From contig NZ_CP022255.1 of assembly GCF_003119195.2 (NCBI RefSeq), positions 1-64,000 of the forward strand: a DNA stretch of 64,000 nucleotides, written 5' to 3'. Source of the DNA: Azospirillum baldaniorum (GTDB taxonomy: Bacteria; Pseudomonadota; Alphaproteobacteria; Azospirillales; Azospirillaceae). The position numbers were made by a program, and so were the translations under genes. Shown here piece by piece: positions 43,339 through 50,841 of the stretch. Position 1 is the first letter of the stretch; each line of letters opens with the position of its first letter. The notes under the pieces were generated by a model. That model did not search any database. It had not been told where the DNA came from and saw only the letters and a program-made list of their open reading frames with translations.

Positions 43339-44007
43339 TCACCTCAGGAAGAGGAGGCCAATCCCGGTGCCGATCAAAGCGCCTGCCCACACCAGATCGA
43401 AATTCACCCAGCCACGGCGCAGGATACCGAGCCCGACGGTCTCGAAGACCACCAGCCCAACGATCGCGATTACCACCAGCATGGCCGCCATATGCACCAG
43501 GACGACAGCCAGCCCGGCGGCAGCTGACCCGAGTGCGGCAATCGTGCCCGTCATCTCGGCTCCCGGTCCACACAGCGACAGCGCCATCAGCTGGGCCGGC
43601 GCTAGCATGCCCAGCAGCAGGGGCAGGATCATCAGCCCGGCCCCGTGCGCCGATGCCATCAGGAACGACCACAGCGTCAGCCCGGCAAAACCGGTGCGCA
43701 TGCCGACCCGCACCCGATGGCGGTGGCCACGCACCAGCCGATAGCCACCGAAGCCGATCAGCACCGCCACGGTGGCCGGCTTCAGGAGATCCGGCGCGGT
43801 GACCAGTTGGACCATCGTGAAGCTGATCACCACCACCAGCACGGATAGCGCATGACCCAGCGCGATGGGGGGCAGCGCCTTGACCACCGCCCCGCGGCGG
43901 CCTTCCTGAAGTCCGAAAGCCACGGCGAAGAGCCACCCCATGGCCGGGTTGACCCCGTGGAAGGCGCCGAGGCCGATCAGCGCCAGCCACTGCCACGCAT
44001 CGCTCAT
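43339..44007 (-). CDS. Integral membrane protein linked to SELENBP gene
   Basis: A 222-residue protein with about six transmembrane helices. It opens GLGAFHGVNPAMGWLFAVAF GLQEG, a motif (G-A-x-H-G-x-N-P-A-M-G-W) found in a poorly characterised membrane family sometimes labelled ArcD-like, which also recalls HoxN/NixA H-x4-D/H helices. Its start overlaps the stop of the SELENBP gene by ATGA, so they are made together. Role unknown; a metal or sulfur-compound transporter for the coupled enzyme would be consistent. Confidence 0.7.
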   Translation of the reverse strand: MSDAWQWLALIGLGAFHGVNPAMGWLFAVAFGLQEGRRGAVVKALPPIALGHALSVLVVVISFTMVQLVTAPDLLKPATVAVLIGFGGYRLVRGHRHRVRVGMRTGFAGLTLWSFLMASAHGAGLMILPLLLGMLAPAQLMALSLCGPGAEMTGTIAALGSAAAGLAVVLVHMAAMLVVIAIVGLVVFETVGLGILRRGWVNFDLVWAGALIGTGIGLLFLR

Positions 44008-45404
44008 GGATAGCAGTACGAGTCCGAAGACGCGTCGCCGCCTTCCAGCCGGATCTGGTGTCCGCGGAAACCGTCGTCGAACCGCAGGAAGAACCGCTCG
44101 TCGATGCTCAGGCCTCCCTCCGGGGAAGCGTCGAGCTTGACCATCCAGCTCTTGATGCCCTCGGGATAGAACTGCTCATCCCAGCTCCGGTACAGCGAGT
44201 TGGTGAAGTAGACCCGTTTGCCGTCACGGCTGACCTCGACCATCTGCGGGCCGCCGTTGAGGTCGCCTTCCGCACTCGGGTGTCGGCTGCGTCCGACGAT
44301 CCCGCCCAACCGGACCGAGCCGGTCAGTTTGGGTCGGAAGGGGTCAGAGACGTCGTAGCGTTGCATCTCTCCGGTGCCCCAGCACGACACGTACAGCCAA
44401 CGGTCGTCCAGCGACAGGTCGATGTCGGTGACCAGCGGCGGCACCGCCTTGAAGCCTTTGAGAATGGGCGGCAGTTGATCCGGATCGGCCGGCTCAGCCG
44501 GGATGTCGATGACCTTCCGCATCGCCCACTGCCCGCCGTCGCGATGCCACAGCCAGATCGACGAGGAGAGATCCTTCAGATTGACCACAGCGTTCATGAA
44601 GCCATGCGCCTTTGTCGGATCGTGCGCCGGGCGCAACTCCAGTGCCAGCTGGTACTCCGGCCCCAAATCAATGGTCTGCCGGTGCCGGCGGCGGTGCAGG
44701 TCCCAGAAGTGGACCCGGCGACCATACTTCGCACCCAGCAGAAGTTCCGGGTTGAGGCCGTCCTCGATCATGTCGGGCGTACCCCATTCGCTGGTGATCA
44801 TCGTATCCTGGCCGAGATGCCACCAGACGTCGTAAGAGAGGAACTGCGGGCCGCGGTCGATTTCCCACTGGCCGAGCACGTCGAACGTCTCATGGTCGAT
44901 AAGGAACACACCGCCCGGCCCACCGCCGTTGCCTCCGCCGTTGCCGAGCGCGCTGACATAGATGCCCTCAGGACCGCAATGCAGCGTGTGGGGACGAGAA
45001 TAGTTGGCGCGGGCGGCCAGTTGCTCCGGCTCAATCACCTTGACGATCTTTGGATGGGCCGGGTCTGCCTTGGTGTCCACGATGTGAATGCGCGAGGACC
45101 GCAGGCCCGGTACGATGAGGTAGCGGCGCTCGACGTGCGGATGAGGCGCGTAAGGGCACAAAGCGGAACTGCAGGCGTTCCAGCCGAAATGATGCAACTC
45201 GTCACCGGCATTTGGCATGTCGAGGCGGCTGATGATCCGGCCGTAACCCGACGAGCCGGGATCGACGTCAACGACACCGAGCGCATCCGGGCGGGAGATG
45301 GTGTCCGTGTTCAACATCGCCACATAGGCCAGCCGCTCCGGGGGAGCTTGCATCGCCATACGTGGAGACGGATAAAAGCTGGGATCGGGGATCCAAGTGG
45401 CCAT
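44004..45404 (-). CDS. SELENBP-family protein, putative methanethiol oxidase
   Basis: A 466-residue protein of the selenium-binding protein family, whose bacterial members (MtoX) oxidise methanethiol to formaldehyde, H2S and H2O2 with copper. Visible hallmarks: DELHHFGWNACSSALCPYAP (with the conserved Cys-Ser-Ser-A), RPHTLHCGPEGIYVSALGN, YDVWWHLGQDTMITSEWGTP and ITSEWG-P-x-M. Conserved His residues in these blocks are candidate metal ligands. ATG at 45404 follows GAGAGG. No classical signal peptide is visible, whereas characterised MtoX is periplasmic, so location is uncertain. Confidence 0.82.
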   Translation of the reverse strand: MATWIPDPSFYPSPRMAMQAPPERLAYVAMLNTDTISRPDALGVVDVDPGSSGYGRIISRLDMPNAGDELHHFGWNACSSALCPYAPHPHVERRYLIVPGLRSSRIHIVDTKADPAHPKIVKVIEPEQLAARANYSRPHTLHCGPEGIYVSALGNGGGNGGGPGGVFLIDHETFDVLGQWEIDRGPQFLSYDVWWHLGQDTMITSEWGTPDMIEDGLNPELLLGAKYGRRVHFWDLHRRRHRQTIDLGPEYQLALELRPAHDPTKAHGFMNAVVNLKDLSSSIWLWHRDGGQWAMRKVIDIPAEPADPDQLPPILKGFKAVPPLVTDIDLSLDDRWLYVSCWGTGEMQRYDVSDPFRPKLTGSVRLGGIVGRSRHPSAEGDLNGGPQMVEVSRDGKRVYFTNSLYRSWDEQFYPEGIKSWMVKLDASPEGGLSIDERFFLRFDDGFRGHQIRLEGGDASSDSYCYP

Positions 45405-45745
45405 GGAAGAACCTCTCAAGTCGCCGCGCGCCGAACAAGGAAGGTATCGCAACACTGAGGTTGGCGATGCGAAGGAAAGGGTCTTGTCGGTTCTTCCATA
45501 AGTGGGTTTTCCCACCCCTATTTTGGTCCATAGTAATTGGGATAAACGCTTGGCGATGAGGTGGTGCCGGAATTCCGGCGCGTCTTATGCGCCATCCACA
45601 TCCTTTGGCCCGACACCGATGGCCTGATCTGCGGCCTCCGTGAACGCGAGGGCGGCCTTTCATACCCATCCGCGCTGCGGACTTGCCGCATCCAGAGGCG
45701 TATTTTGGGCACCTCCGCACCTTAACTTTTCCATAGAGGGGTGCC
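45405..45745. other. 341-bp intergenic region
   Basis: Separates the minus-strand SELENBP pair from the plus-strand NTF2-like gene, so divergent promoters should lie here. I see no strong dyad. The plus-strand frame at about 45550-45724 is open (DEVVPEFRRVLCAIHILWPD) but has no start or known match; it may be a remnant. Confidence 0.35.
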
Positions 45746-46138
45746 ATGACCACGTCGGCAGCCATAACCTTCGATTTCGGTGACCTGAAACGAGCCATCG
45801 AACATAGCGATGCTGACACGCTGGTTCAGTTTTATGCCGATGATGCCGAGATGATCATCGTCGATCGCAACCGTCCGCCCAGCGCGCCGATGACGCTGTC
45901 AGGCAAAGAGGAAATCACGGCATTCTGGCGCGATGTCTGCTCCAGGAACATGACGCATCGTGTCGGTCGAGAGGTGGTTGGGGCGGACCGCGCCGCCTTT
46001 GTTGAAGAGTGCGCCTACCCTGACGGGTGCCATGTGATGTCGGCTATGACCCTCGACCTGCGAGATGGCCGGATCGCCACGCACCTCACTGTCCAAGCAT
46101 GGGATGAGGTCAGCGGCGCGACTGGTCCGGCAACGTAG
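45746..46138 (+). CDS. NTF2/SnoaL-like protein
   Basis: A 130-residue protein: FDFGDLKRAIEHSDADTLVQ then FYADDAEMIIVDRNRPPSAP, the helical start and first strands of a SnoaL/NTF2-like fold, and a final DLRDGRIATHLTVQAWD strand. Divergent from the SELENBP gene. Ligand unknown. It is not closely similar to the NTF2-like gene at 11430. Confidence 0.75.
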   Translation: MTTSAAITFDFGDLKRAIEHSDADTLVQFYADDAEMIIVDRNRPPSAPMTLSGKEEITAFWRDVCSRNMTHRVGREVVGADRAAFVEECAYPDGCHVMSAMTLDLRDGRIATHLTVQAWDEVSGATGPAT

Positions 46139-46301
46139 CGTGGCATTGCCGACTTGAGCAACAGACACGTGACGTACCGCCTGGGTTAAGGATCGAAGCG
46201 CAGGACGCGGGTGCCCGCGTCGCGGGTCGGTGGAGTGAACGATTGGCAGGATGGTACGCCAGGCGCATCCTGACCGGATGCACCGGTCGATGGAGCCCGG
46301 C

Positions 46302-46553
46302 ATGCCCAAGCCCCAGTACCGCAGCAGGGTCATGGTCCAGGGGTACCTGACACGGGAGTCGATCCTGTTCCTGCTGGCGGCTGATCCTGGCACCGGGGAA
46401 GCCCACACGCAGAGCGCCGGCACCCCCTGCGCGGCACCGGAGTGGCTCGTGGTGGAGTGCCACGACCGCCGCCTGATCACGCCCGGCAATGGGCCGGGCC
46501 GGTGGCGCCTCAGCCGTGATGGCTGGGATGCCTGGAACGCGCCGCTGGATTGA
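46302..46553 (+). CDS. Hypothetical protein
   Basis: An 83-residue protein, MPKPQYRSRVMVQGYLTRES, ending WRLSRDGWDAWNAPLD. I start at ATG 46302, which has GGAG seven bases upstream; an earlier in-frame ATG at 46251 lacks a ribosome site. The fold looks winged-helix-like (helix, helix, strand pair). It converges with the DUF6527 gene, a neighbour of phage or mobile character. Confidence 0.5.
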   Translation: MPKPQYRSRVMVQGYLTRESILFLLAADPGTGEAHTQSAGTPCAAPEWLVVECHDRRLITPGNGPGRWRLSRDGWDAWNAPLD

Positions 46554-46571
46554 GGTCGGAACGCGGGGCGG

Positions 46572-46916
46572 TCAGTCCAGCTTGTCCGCTGGAATGTGCG
46601 GCAGGTCCACCGTCTGGCCGGCGAGCGTGTGCGAGCTGTCACCGCTGAACTCGATTCGGCCCGAGCGGATGAAGTAGTGACAGACACCGCAGGCGACCGG
46701 GGGCTTCCAGCCGATGCGCGTCTCAAAGGTGCACCAGCAGTCCTTTCCCTCCTGACCGGTGCAGCAGTGATCGACAGCAATCCGGATGGACGGACTGAAG
46801 GTCGGCGCCGCGGCGTTCCCGTCCCAGATCCACCGGGCACCGTTCCGGAACGGGGTGTCCATGGCGATCTGGTGCATGGCGCTGCAACCAGGGCACCAGT
46901 GTTCGTGCAGGGTCAA
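46572..46916 (-). CDS. DUF6527-family zinc-binding-like protein
   Basis: A 114-residue protein. HWCPGCSAMHQIAMDTPFRN, WIWDGNAAAPTFSPSIRI, CGVCHYFIRSGRIEFSGDSS and HTLAGQTVDLPHIP match the phage-associated DUF6527 pattern (C-P-G-C near the start, C-H-x-F-I-R-x-G, G-D-x-x-H-x-L-A-G-Q-T). Two or three Cys/His pairs can bind zinc. Usually found in phages and prophages; here it sits alone in a mosaic region, so it may be a leftover of a mobile element. Confidence 0.75.
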   Translation of the reverse strand: MTLHEHWCPGCSAMHQIAMDTPFRNGARWIWDGNAAAPTFSPSIRIAVDHCCTGQEGKDCWCTFETRIGWKPPVACGVCHYFIRSGRIEFSGDSSHTLAGQTVDLPHIPADKLD

Positions 46917-46952
46917 TTCGCTTTGCCGAAAATCGGAATCCGGAGATGAGCG

Positions 46953-46982
46953 GGTGCGGCGTTTGCGTTTGACCGCCGCACC
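46953..46982. terminator. Strong hairpin between cupin and DUF6527 genes
   Basis: GGTGCGGCG (46953-46961) pairs perfectly with CGCCGCACC (46974-46982) across a 12-base loop. It lies 22 bp after the cupin stop on the minus strand. There is no T tract, so it may be a Rho-assisted end or a 3' stabiliser. Confidence 0.4.
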
Positions 46983-47004
46983 ACCACTTTCTTAAACGCA
47001 GACC

Positions 47005-47427
47005 TCACTTCGGCTTAAGCACAAGGTTGTTCACACCAGCGGGCACTTCATCGATCACCAGGATTTTCGCTGGGACCGAGCTTGTATTGCCCCCGGTGTG
47101 CCACACATCGATGGCTTCAATGATGAAGCTGCCCTCGGGGTAGGTCCGCGACTGCTTGCCCTCCTCCGTAACCGTGAACGTCCCTTCCAGAATGTATAGG
47201 CTACGAGGATACGGGTGTTTGTGCATCGGCGTTTCGGATCCGGGTGCGAATTCACCGACTCCGGCGACGATTTCAACCTTGCCGGTTGGAAATTGAAGCT
47301 CCTGGCCGGTCACCGTCTTGTCAGCCCGAAACACCTCGTTCAGTTTGAACTTCCCTTGTTGAGCGGATACCGCCAGGGAAGCGATGCAGGCGAAGGCGGT
47401 CAAGGCATACACGGCTTTTGCGCGCAT
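47005..47427 (-). CDS. Secreted cupin-domain protein
   Basis: A 140-residue protein with an N-terminal signal peptide (about residues 1-22, MRAKAVYALTAFACIASLAV) and a single cupin barrel: GSETPMHKHPYPRSLYILEG carries the metal-binding H-x-H and E-type ligands, and GSFIIEAIDVWHTGGN the last His. ATG 47427 follows GGGAGGG. Periplasmic small cupins of this kind are of unknown function. Confidence 0.8.
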   Translation of the reverse strand: MRAKAVYALTAFACIASLAVSAQQGKFKLNEVFRADKTVTGQELQFPTGKVEIVAGVGEFAPGSETPMHKHPYPRSLYILEGTFTVTEEGKQSRTYPEGSFIIEAIDVWHTGGNTSSVPAKILVIDEVPAGVNNLVLKPK

Positions 47428-47672
47428 TGCACCCTCCCTTCGTGAGGCCATTATATTACCGCTTGCGGCGTTCATGCGCAATGTTGTTGCCATCTCCTGG
47501 ATGGACAGCTCCTTTGTGGCTGACCTGAGACTGGAAAGTAGCTCTAGGAATGGGCAGAGTTCGTCATCGAGGGGAGACGGACAGATGAGACGCAGTCGGA
47601 CGCCTCGAAAAACTGTAGCGCGGCCTTCGTCCCGGTGATTCCCTTGGTCTGAGGGCGAGGAAGGACGGGATC

Positions 47673-48134
47673 ATGTCCGGTCAAGCTGGGCTGTTCGATC
47701 TTCAGGACCCAACGCGGAGCCGAACAAGAGCGGCGATCCGCTGGAGCGTCTGTCGTCGGTGGTGGACTTTGAGATTTTCCGTCCGACGCTGGACGCGGTG
47801 ATGATGTTCAAGATCCTGGTGCTGCAAGCGCTGTACGGCCTGTCGGACGAGCAGGCGGAGTATCAGGTGCGCGACCGGCTGTCGTTCATGCGGTTCCTTG
47901 GGCTGGGTCTGAGCGACCGGGTCTCGGACCGCAAGACGATCTGGCTGTTCCATGAGGCGCTTGTGACGGCGGGAGCGATGGAAGGGCCGCTCACCAGCTT
48001 CGGCACAGACCTGAAGGAGCGCGGCTACGTCGCGTTGGGCGGGCAGATCGTCGACGCCTCCATCGTGGATGGCGCCCCGGCAGCGGCTGTTCATCCGCAC
48101 CATCGGCCTCGCCAACCTCGCCTACAACTTTTGA
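47673..48134 (+). pseudogene. IS5-family transposase remnant, copy 1
   Basis: Begins MSGQAGLFDLQD, shifts frame near 47711, then reads SGDPLERLSSVVDFEIFRPT, MMFKILVLQALYGLSDEQAE, QVRDRLSFMRFLGLGLSDRV and GGQIVDASIV, all IS5-family N-terminal blocks. It then jumps directly to the extreme C-terminus (RQRLFIRTIGLANLAYNF-stop), so the catalytic centre is deleted. The 3' non-coding part to about 48320 is shared with the copy at 60 kb. Confidence 0.8.
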
Positions 48135-48328
48135 CGCCTGATCTGGCTTGAGGGACGAACTGCGCCCGTACAGCACAAAAAACCGCCGCATATTTCCGCC
48201 TTTTCAGCCAAAACCGAGAGGTCAGCCCCTGAAAGACGCTGCCTTTCCACCCGCGCGGCCCGTCATCGGCATAAGCCCGCTCTCAGGGGCGGCTTATCGA
48301 GGTGTTCAAGGGCGTGTTTGGCGGGCGC

Positions 48329-48469
48329 TTACGGTTCGCTGGCTTCGTCATTCTTCTTTGCTTGAGCCTTCTTCGCTTGATCGTGATGCCACTTGATGGC
48401 GAAGAACATGCCCGTGCCTAACACGAGGATCTTGAACGGAAAGAAGACCAAAGGGAACCAATCATACAT
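48329..48469 (-). CDS. 46-aa single-helix membrane protein
   Basis: A short gene: MYDWFPLVFFPFKILVLGTG then MFFAIKWHHDQAKKAQAKKN. One hydrophobic helix (about residues 5-25) is followed by a His/Lys/Gln-rich cytoplasmic tail. A good GGAG ribosome site lies about 10 bases before ATG 48469. It starts just outside the IS5 remnant. No family recognised; the clean codon use and ribosome site support it as a real small protein. Confidence 0.55.
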   Translation of the reverse strand: MYDWFPLVFFPFKILVLGTGMFFAIKWHHDQAKKAQAKKNDEASEP

Positions 48470-48523
48470 TTTGAATGTCTCCAAGCTATGACACTATCTA
48501 TCGTCAGGGGAGTCTGACGGCAG

Positions 48524-49039
48524 TCAGGTCGAGTGCGAGTTATTGTCTGCAGGCGGGGTCACCGGCGGCTGAATTGACGCGGCTGTACCGAAACGGGCCT
48601 TCCCGGCCTTGTAGAAGCACTGGCTGGCCGCAAGCCAACCCTTCAACGGCCGCAAGGGCGGAATACAGGTCAGCAACAGGAGCGGCAGGGTCGTGACCAG
48701 GTGCGCCCAGTAAGGGCGCCCAAACCTTGCCTCGATCCAGAGCGCCAGGATGACCGTGGGAATGCAGACAAAGCCGATGACGAAGAAGGCGGGGCCGTCA
48801 GCCGGATCGGCGTGGGAGTAGTCCAGACCACAGACTTCGCAGTGGAAGCGCAGCTTCAGGAGGTCGCTGAACAGATGACCTTGGCCGCAGCGTGGGCAGC
48901 GACCACTCCGGTTCGGATGACATCGCGTGTTCCTTCGGGAGGCAATGGCGAGCAATGCCTGCATGCAATGCGTGATCGTATGCTCCATTGAGGCCTGCAT
49001 TGTCAACTTGAATGCATCCAATGTGCCGTCTGAATTCAT
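48524..49039 (-). CDS. DUF983 family membrane protein
   Basis: A 171-residue protein. SGRCPRCGQGHLFSDLLKLR and FHCEVCGLDYSHADPADGPA form the two-CxxC zinc-ribbon-like DUF983 head, followed by two transmembrane helices (FFVIGFVCIPTVILALWIEA; VTTLPLLLLTCIPPLRPLKG). Start ATG 49039 is chosen; the family usually begins about 15 residues before the first CxxC, so a later Met (for example at 48997) is possible. Commonly encoded near cytochrome oxidase assembly genes, but not here. Confidence 0.8.
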   Translation of the reverse strand: MNSDGTLDAFKLTMQASMEHTITHCMQALLAIASRRNTRCHPNRSGRCPRCGQGHLFSDLLKLRFHCEVCGLDYSHADPADGPAFFVIGFVCIPTVILALWIEARFGRPYWAHLVTTLPLLLLTCIPPLRPLKGWLAASQCFYKAGKARFGTAASIQPPVTPPADNNSHST

Positions 49040-49305
49040 ACAACCCTGGAAGTCATGACAGGGGCCTCGGCCGGAAAGTTGGCCGCTTGCCACAATGCCT
49101 CGTGCAGACCTTGGCGATCCTTCGGAGCGCCGACCGCGACACGGACAACCTCCGGCGGCGTTGATGCGGCAAAGGCATCGCTTACGACGATACCAATTCC
49201 CGTCCCACGCAGGCGTATGGTGAGTTCACCGCGCACTCACTCGCCCGGCAGCCGTAGCCATAGGTGAAGTGCGCAAGGGCTGGCCACGACGTCCGGTTTC
49301 GCCGC
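49036..49305 (-). pseudogene. MocR/PdxR-type regulator, C-terminal fragment
   Basis: The minus strand reads ALHLWLRLPGE-stop-VRGELTIRLRGTGIGIVVSD then AFAASTPPEVVRVAVGAPKD, the C-terminal aminotransferase-like end of MocR-family GntR regulators. A TGA at 49237-49239 interrupts it, and everything upstream of about 49305 is missing. Its last codons overlap the DUF983 start. Confidence 0.55.
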
Positions 49306-49454
49306 TCAGCGAGGGGACGATAACGCGCAGCCGAGGTTGAGTTCATGCGGCATTCTCATATCCCGGACAATTTGTTCGACTTTGCGTATTATGGGATCGC
49401 CGTCTCGGCCAGGAGGCGGTTCACAAGTGCAGCAGTTGTACGGGTTGGCGGGGA

Positions 49455-50099
49455 TTACGGCGCGTAGCAGGCAACGTCGACGAGCCGTCCGCGTGGAGCA
49501 GGGTCAGCGCGGCGAACTCGCCATCCATGACGGCGACCAGAAGCCGATCGGGCAGCCGGCGGTGCAGGCGCAGCAGGATGGCCTGGGCCCAGGCTGTGGT
49601 CGGCGAACGGAACCTCGACCAGCAGCATGGCGCTCATCCAGCGCAGCCCATGGCTGGTAACGGTCTGTTCCGTCGAAGAACGGACAGAGTCAAAGCAATG
49701 ACCGGCTGGATGAACATGGGCTCGACGGCGCCGTTCCAGGGTGTGATCGACACCGATGACGACCGGGCCGTCCTGGACGAAGGCGTGGTCCAGGGCGTTC
49801 AGCAGGGTGCGTGCCAACTTCAGCCCCGACCATCGGTTGCGGCGGAGCACGCGGTGAAGGGCGGCGAAGCCGGGCTCGCCGGCCAGACCGAGGGTGTGCA
49901 GCAGATTGGTGACGGTGCGCGGAACGCCCGCCAGCACCGTACCGACCGTGAGCGACGCCACCGTGGAGCGGGTACGCCCCGAGAAGTCGTCCAGGTAGGG
50001 CCAGAGCCACGCGACAAAACGTTGCGGAAGGGCGAGGGTGGAGTGTGCAATGGGGCACCTGCGGGCGGTGTTCGACCTTGCTCGGGCGCTTGCCTTCAT
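49455..50099 (-). pseudogene. DDE_5/IS701-type transposase fragment
   Basis: From ATG 50099 the protein reads LALPQRFVAWLWPYLDDFSG, TVASLTVGTVLAGVPRTVTN, LHRVLRRNRWSGLKLARTLL and DGPVVIGVDHTLERRRRAHV, where the Asp of GVDHTLERR is the first catalytic residue of the DDE_5 family. After SAMLLVEVPFADHSL the frame shifts (the correct continuation AQAILLRLHRRLPDRLLVAV is in another frame) and the C-terminal half with the remaining catalytic residues is absent. Inactive. Confidence 0.7.
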
Positions 50100-50250
50100 C
50101 GCTGAGGAGCCAGCCGTCTGGATCCGCGCGTGAAGGACCGCCGTCCTGAAATGCGCAAAGTCGAAGCGCACTTTCGTGCAGTGATCCCCATCAGGGCACA
50201 TCGGACCAGAACGGTGTCGCGGCATGACACGAACCGGAAGCAAGCATGCT

Positions 50251-50841
50251 TCAGCCGCAATTCTGTCCGGCAAACGGAGACCAGCTTACAACGACGTCGG
50301 CAGACGAAAGGCGAAGCAACAGGTGCTGGCGACGGCGCTTTCCCGGCGGCAGCAACTCGTAAAGAAAGGTCTCGATGGGCTTCCAGACCGAAACCCACCC
50401 AAGGATGACGAAACTTTCTTGTAAAATCCGGGTCATTGGGCGGGGCGGCAGATTATTGGAGATATGCCAAGCAAGGAAAAGACAGATAGACAGCATCACG
50501 AAGCCGATCAAGGCGGCTTGGCGCCATGTTCGGATCGCCTCGCGAATCCTTTTCGACTCGCCAGCAGCACAGGCGGCGAAGTGTTCGGTCAGCGCGGCGG
50601 CAACATCGACTGGCGGAGACCGCGTCATTTCCTTGGCCGGAAGATGGATGACGATGCGTACTGGTTGATTCTTGGGCTGTGCCTCCACGCGTTTGAGGAA
50701 ATACTCCTCGGCACCCGCTGTCAGGCGGCCTTCACGGAACGGCGATGGATCGACGTTGTCGAACAGTTGCGATAGGTGGCTGAGCCTTATGTCGATGGCA
50801 TCGCTCTTCTCATCCACCTGCATTGTCATCCCCGCGTTCAA
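50251..50841 (-). CDS. Membrane protein at the end of the RND operon
   Basis: A 196-residue protein with an acidic N-terminal domain (IDIRLSHLSQLFDNVDPSPF) and a C-terminal membrane part (AALIGFVMLSICLFLAWHIS; VILGWVSVWKPIETFLYELL then PPGKRRRQHLLLRL). It overlaps the RND gene by 4 bp and is the last gene of the six-gene operon. I do not recognise a named family. The final residues (SWSPFAGQNCG) look atypical; the transposase fragment lies just beyond, so the end may have been altered. A later in-frame start (Met at 50826) is possible. Confidence 0.6.
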   Translation of the reverse strand: MNAGMTMQVDEKSDAIDIRLSHLSQLFDNVDPSPFREGRLTAGAEEYFLKRVEAQPKNQPVRIVIHLPAKEMTRSPPVDVAAALTEHFAACAAGESKRIREAIRTWRQAALIGFVMLSICLFLAWHISNNLPPRPMTRILQESFVILGWVSVWKPIETFLYELLPPGKRRRQHLLLRLSSADVVVSWSPFAGQNCG

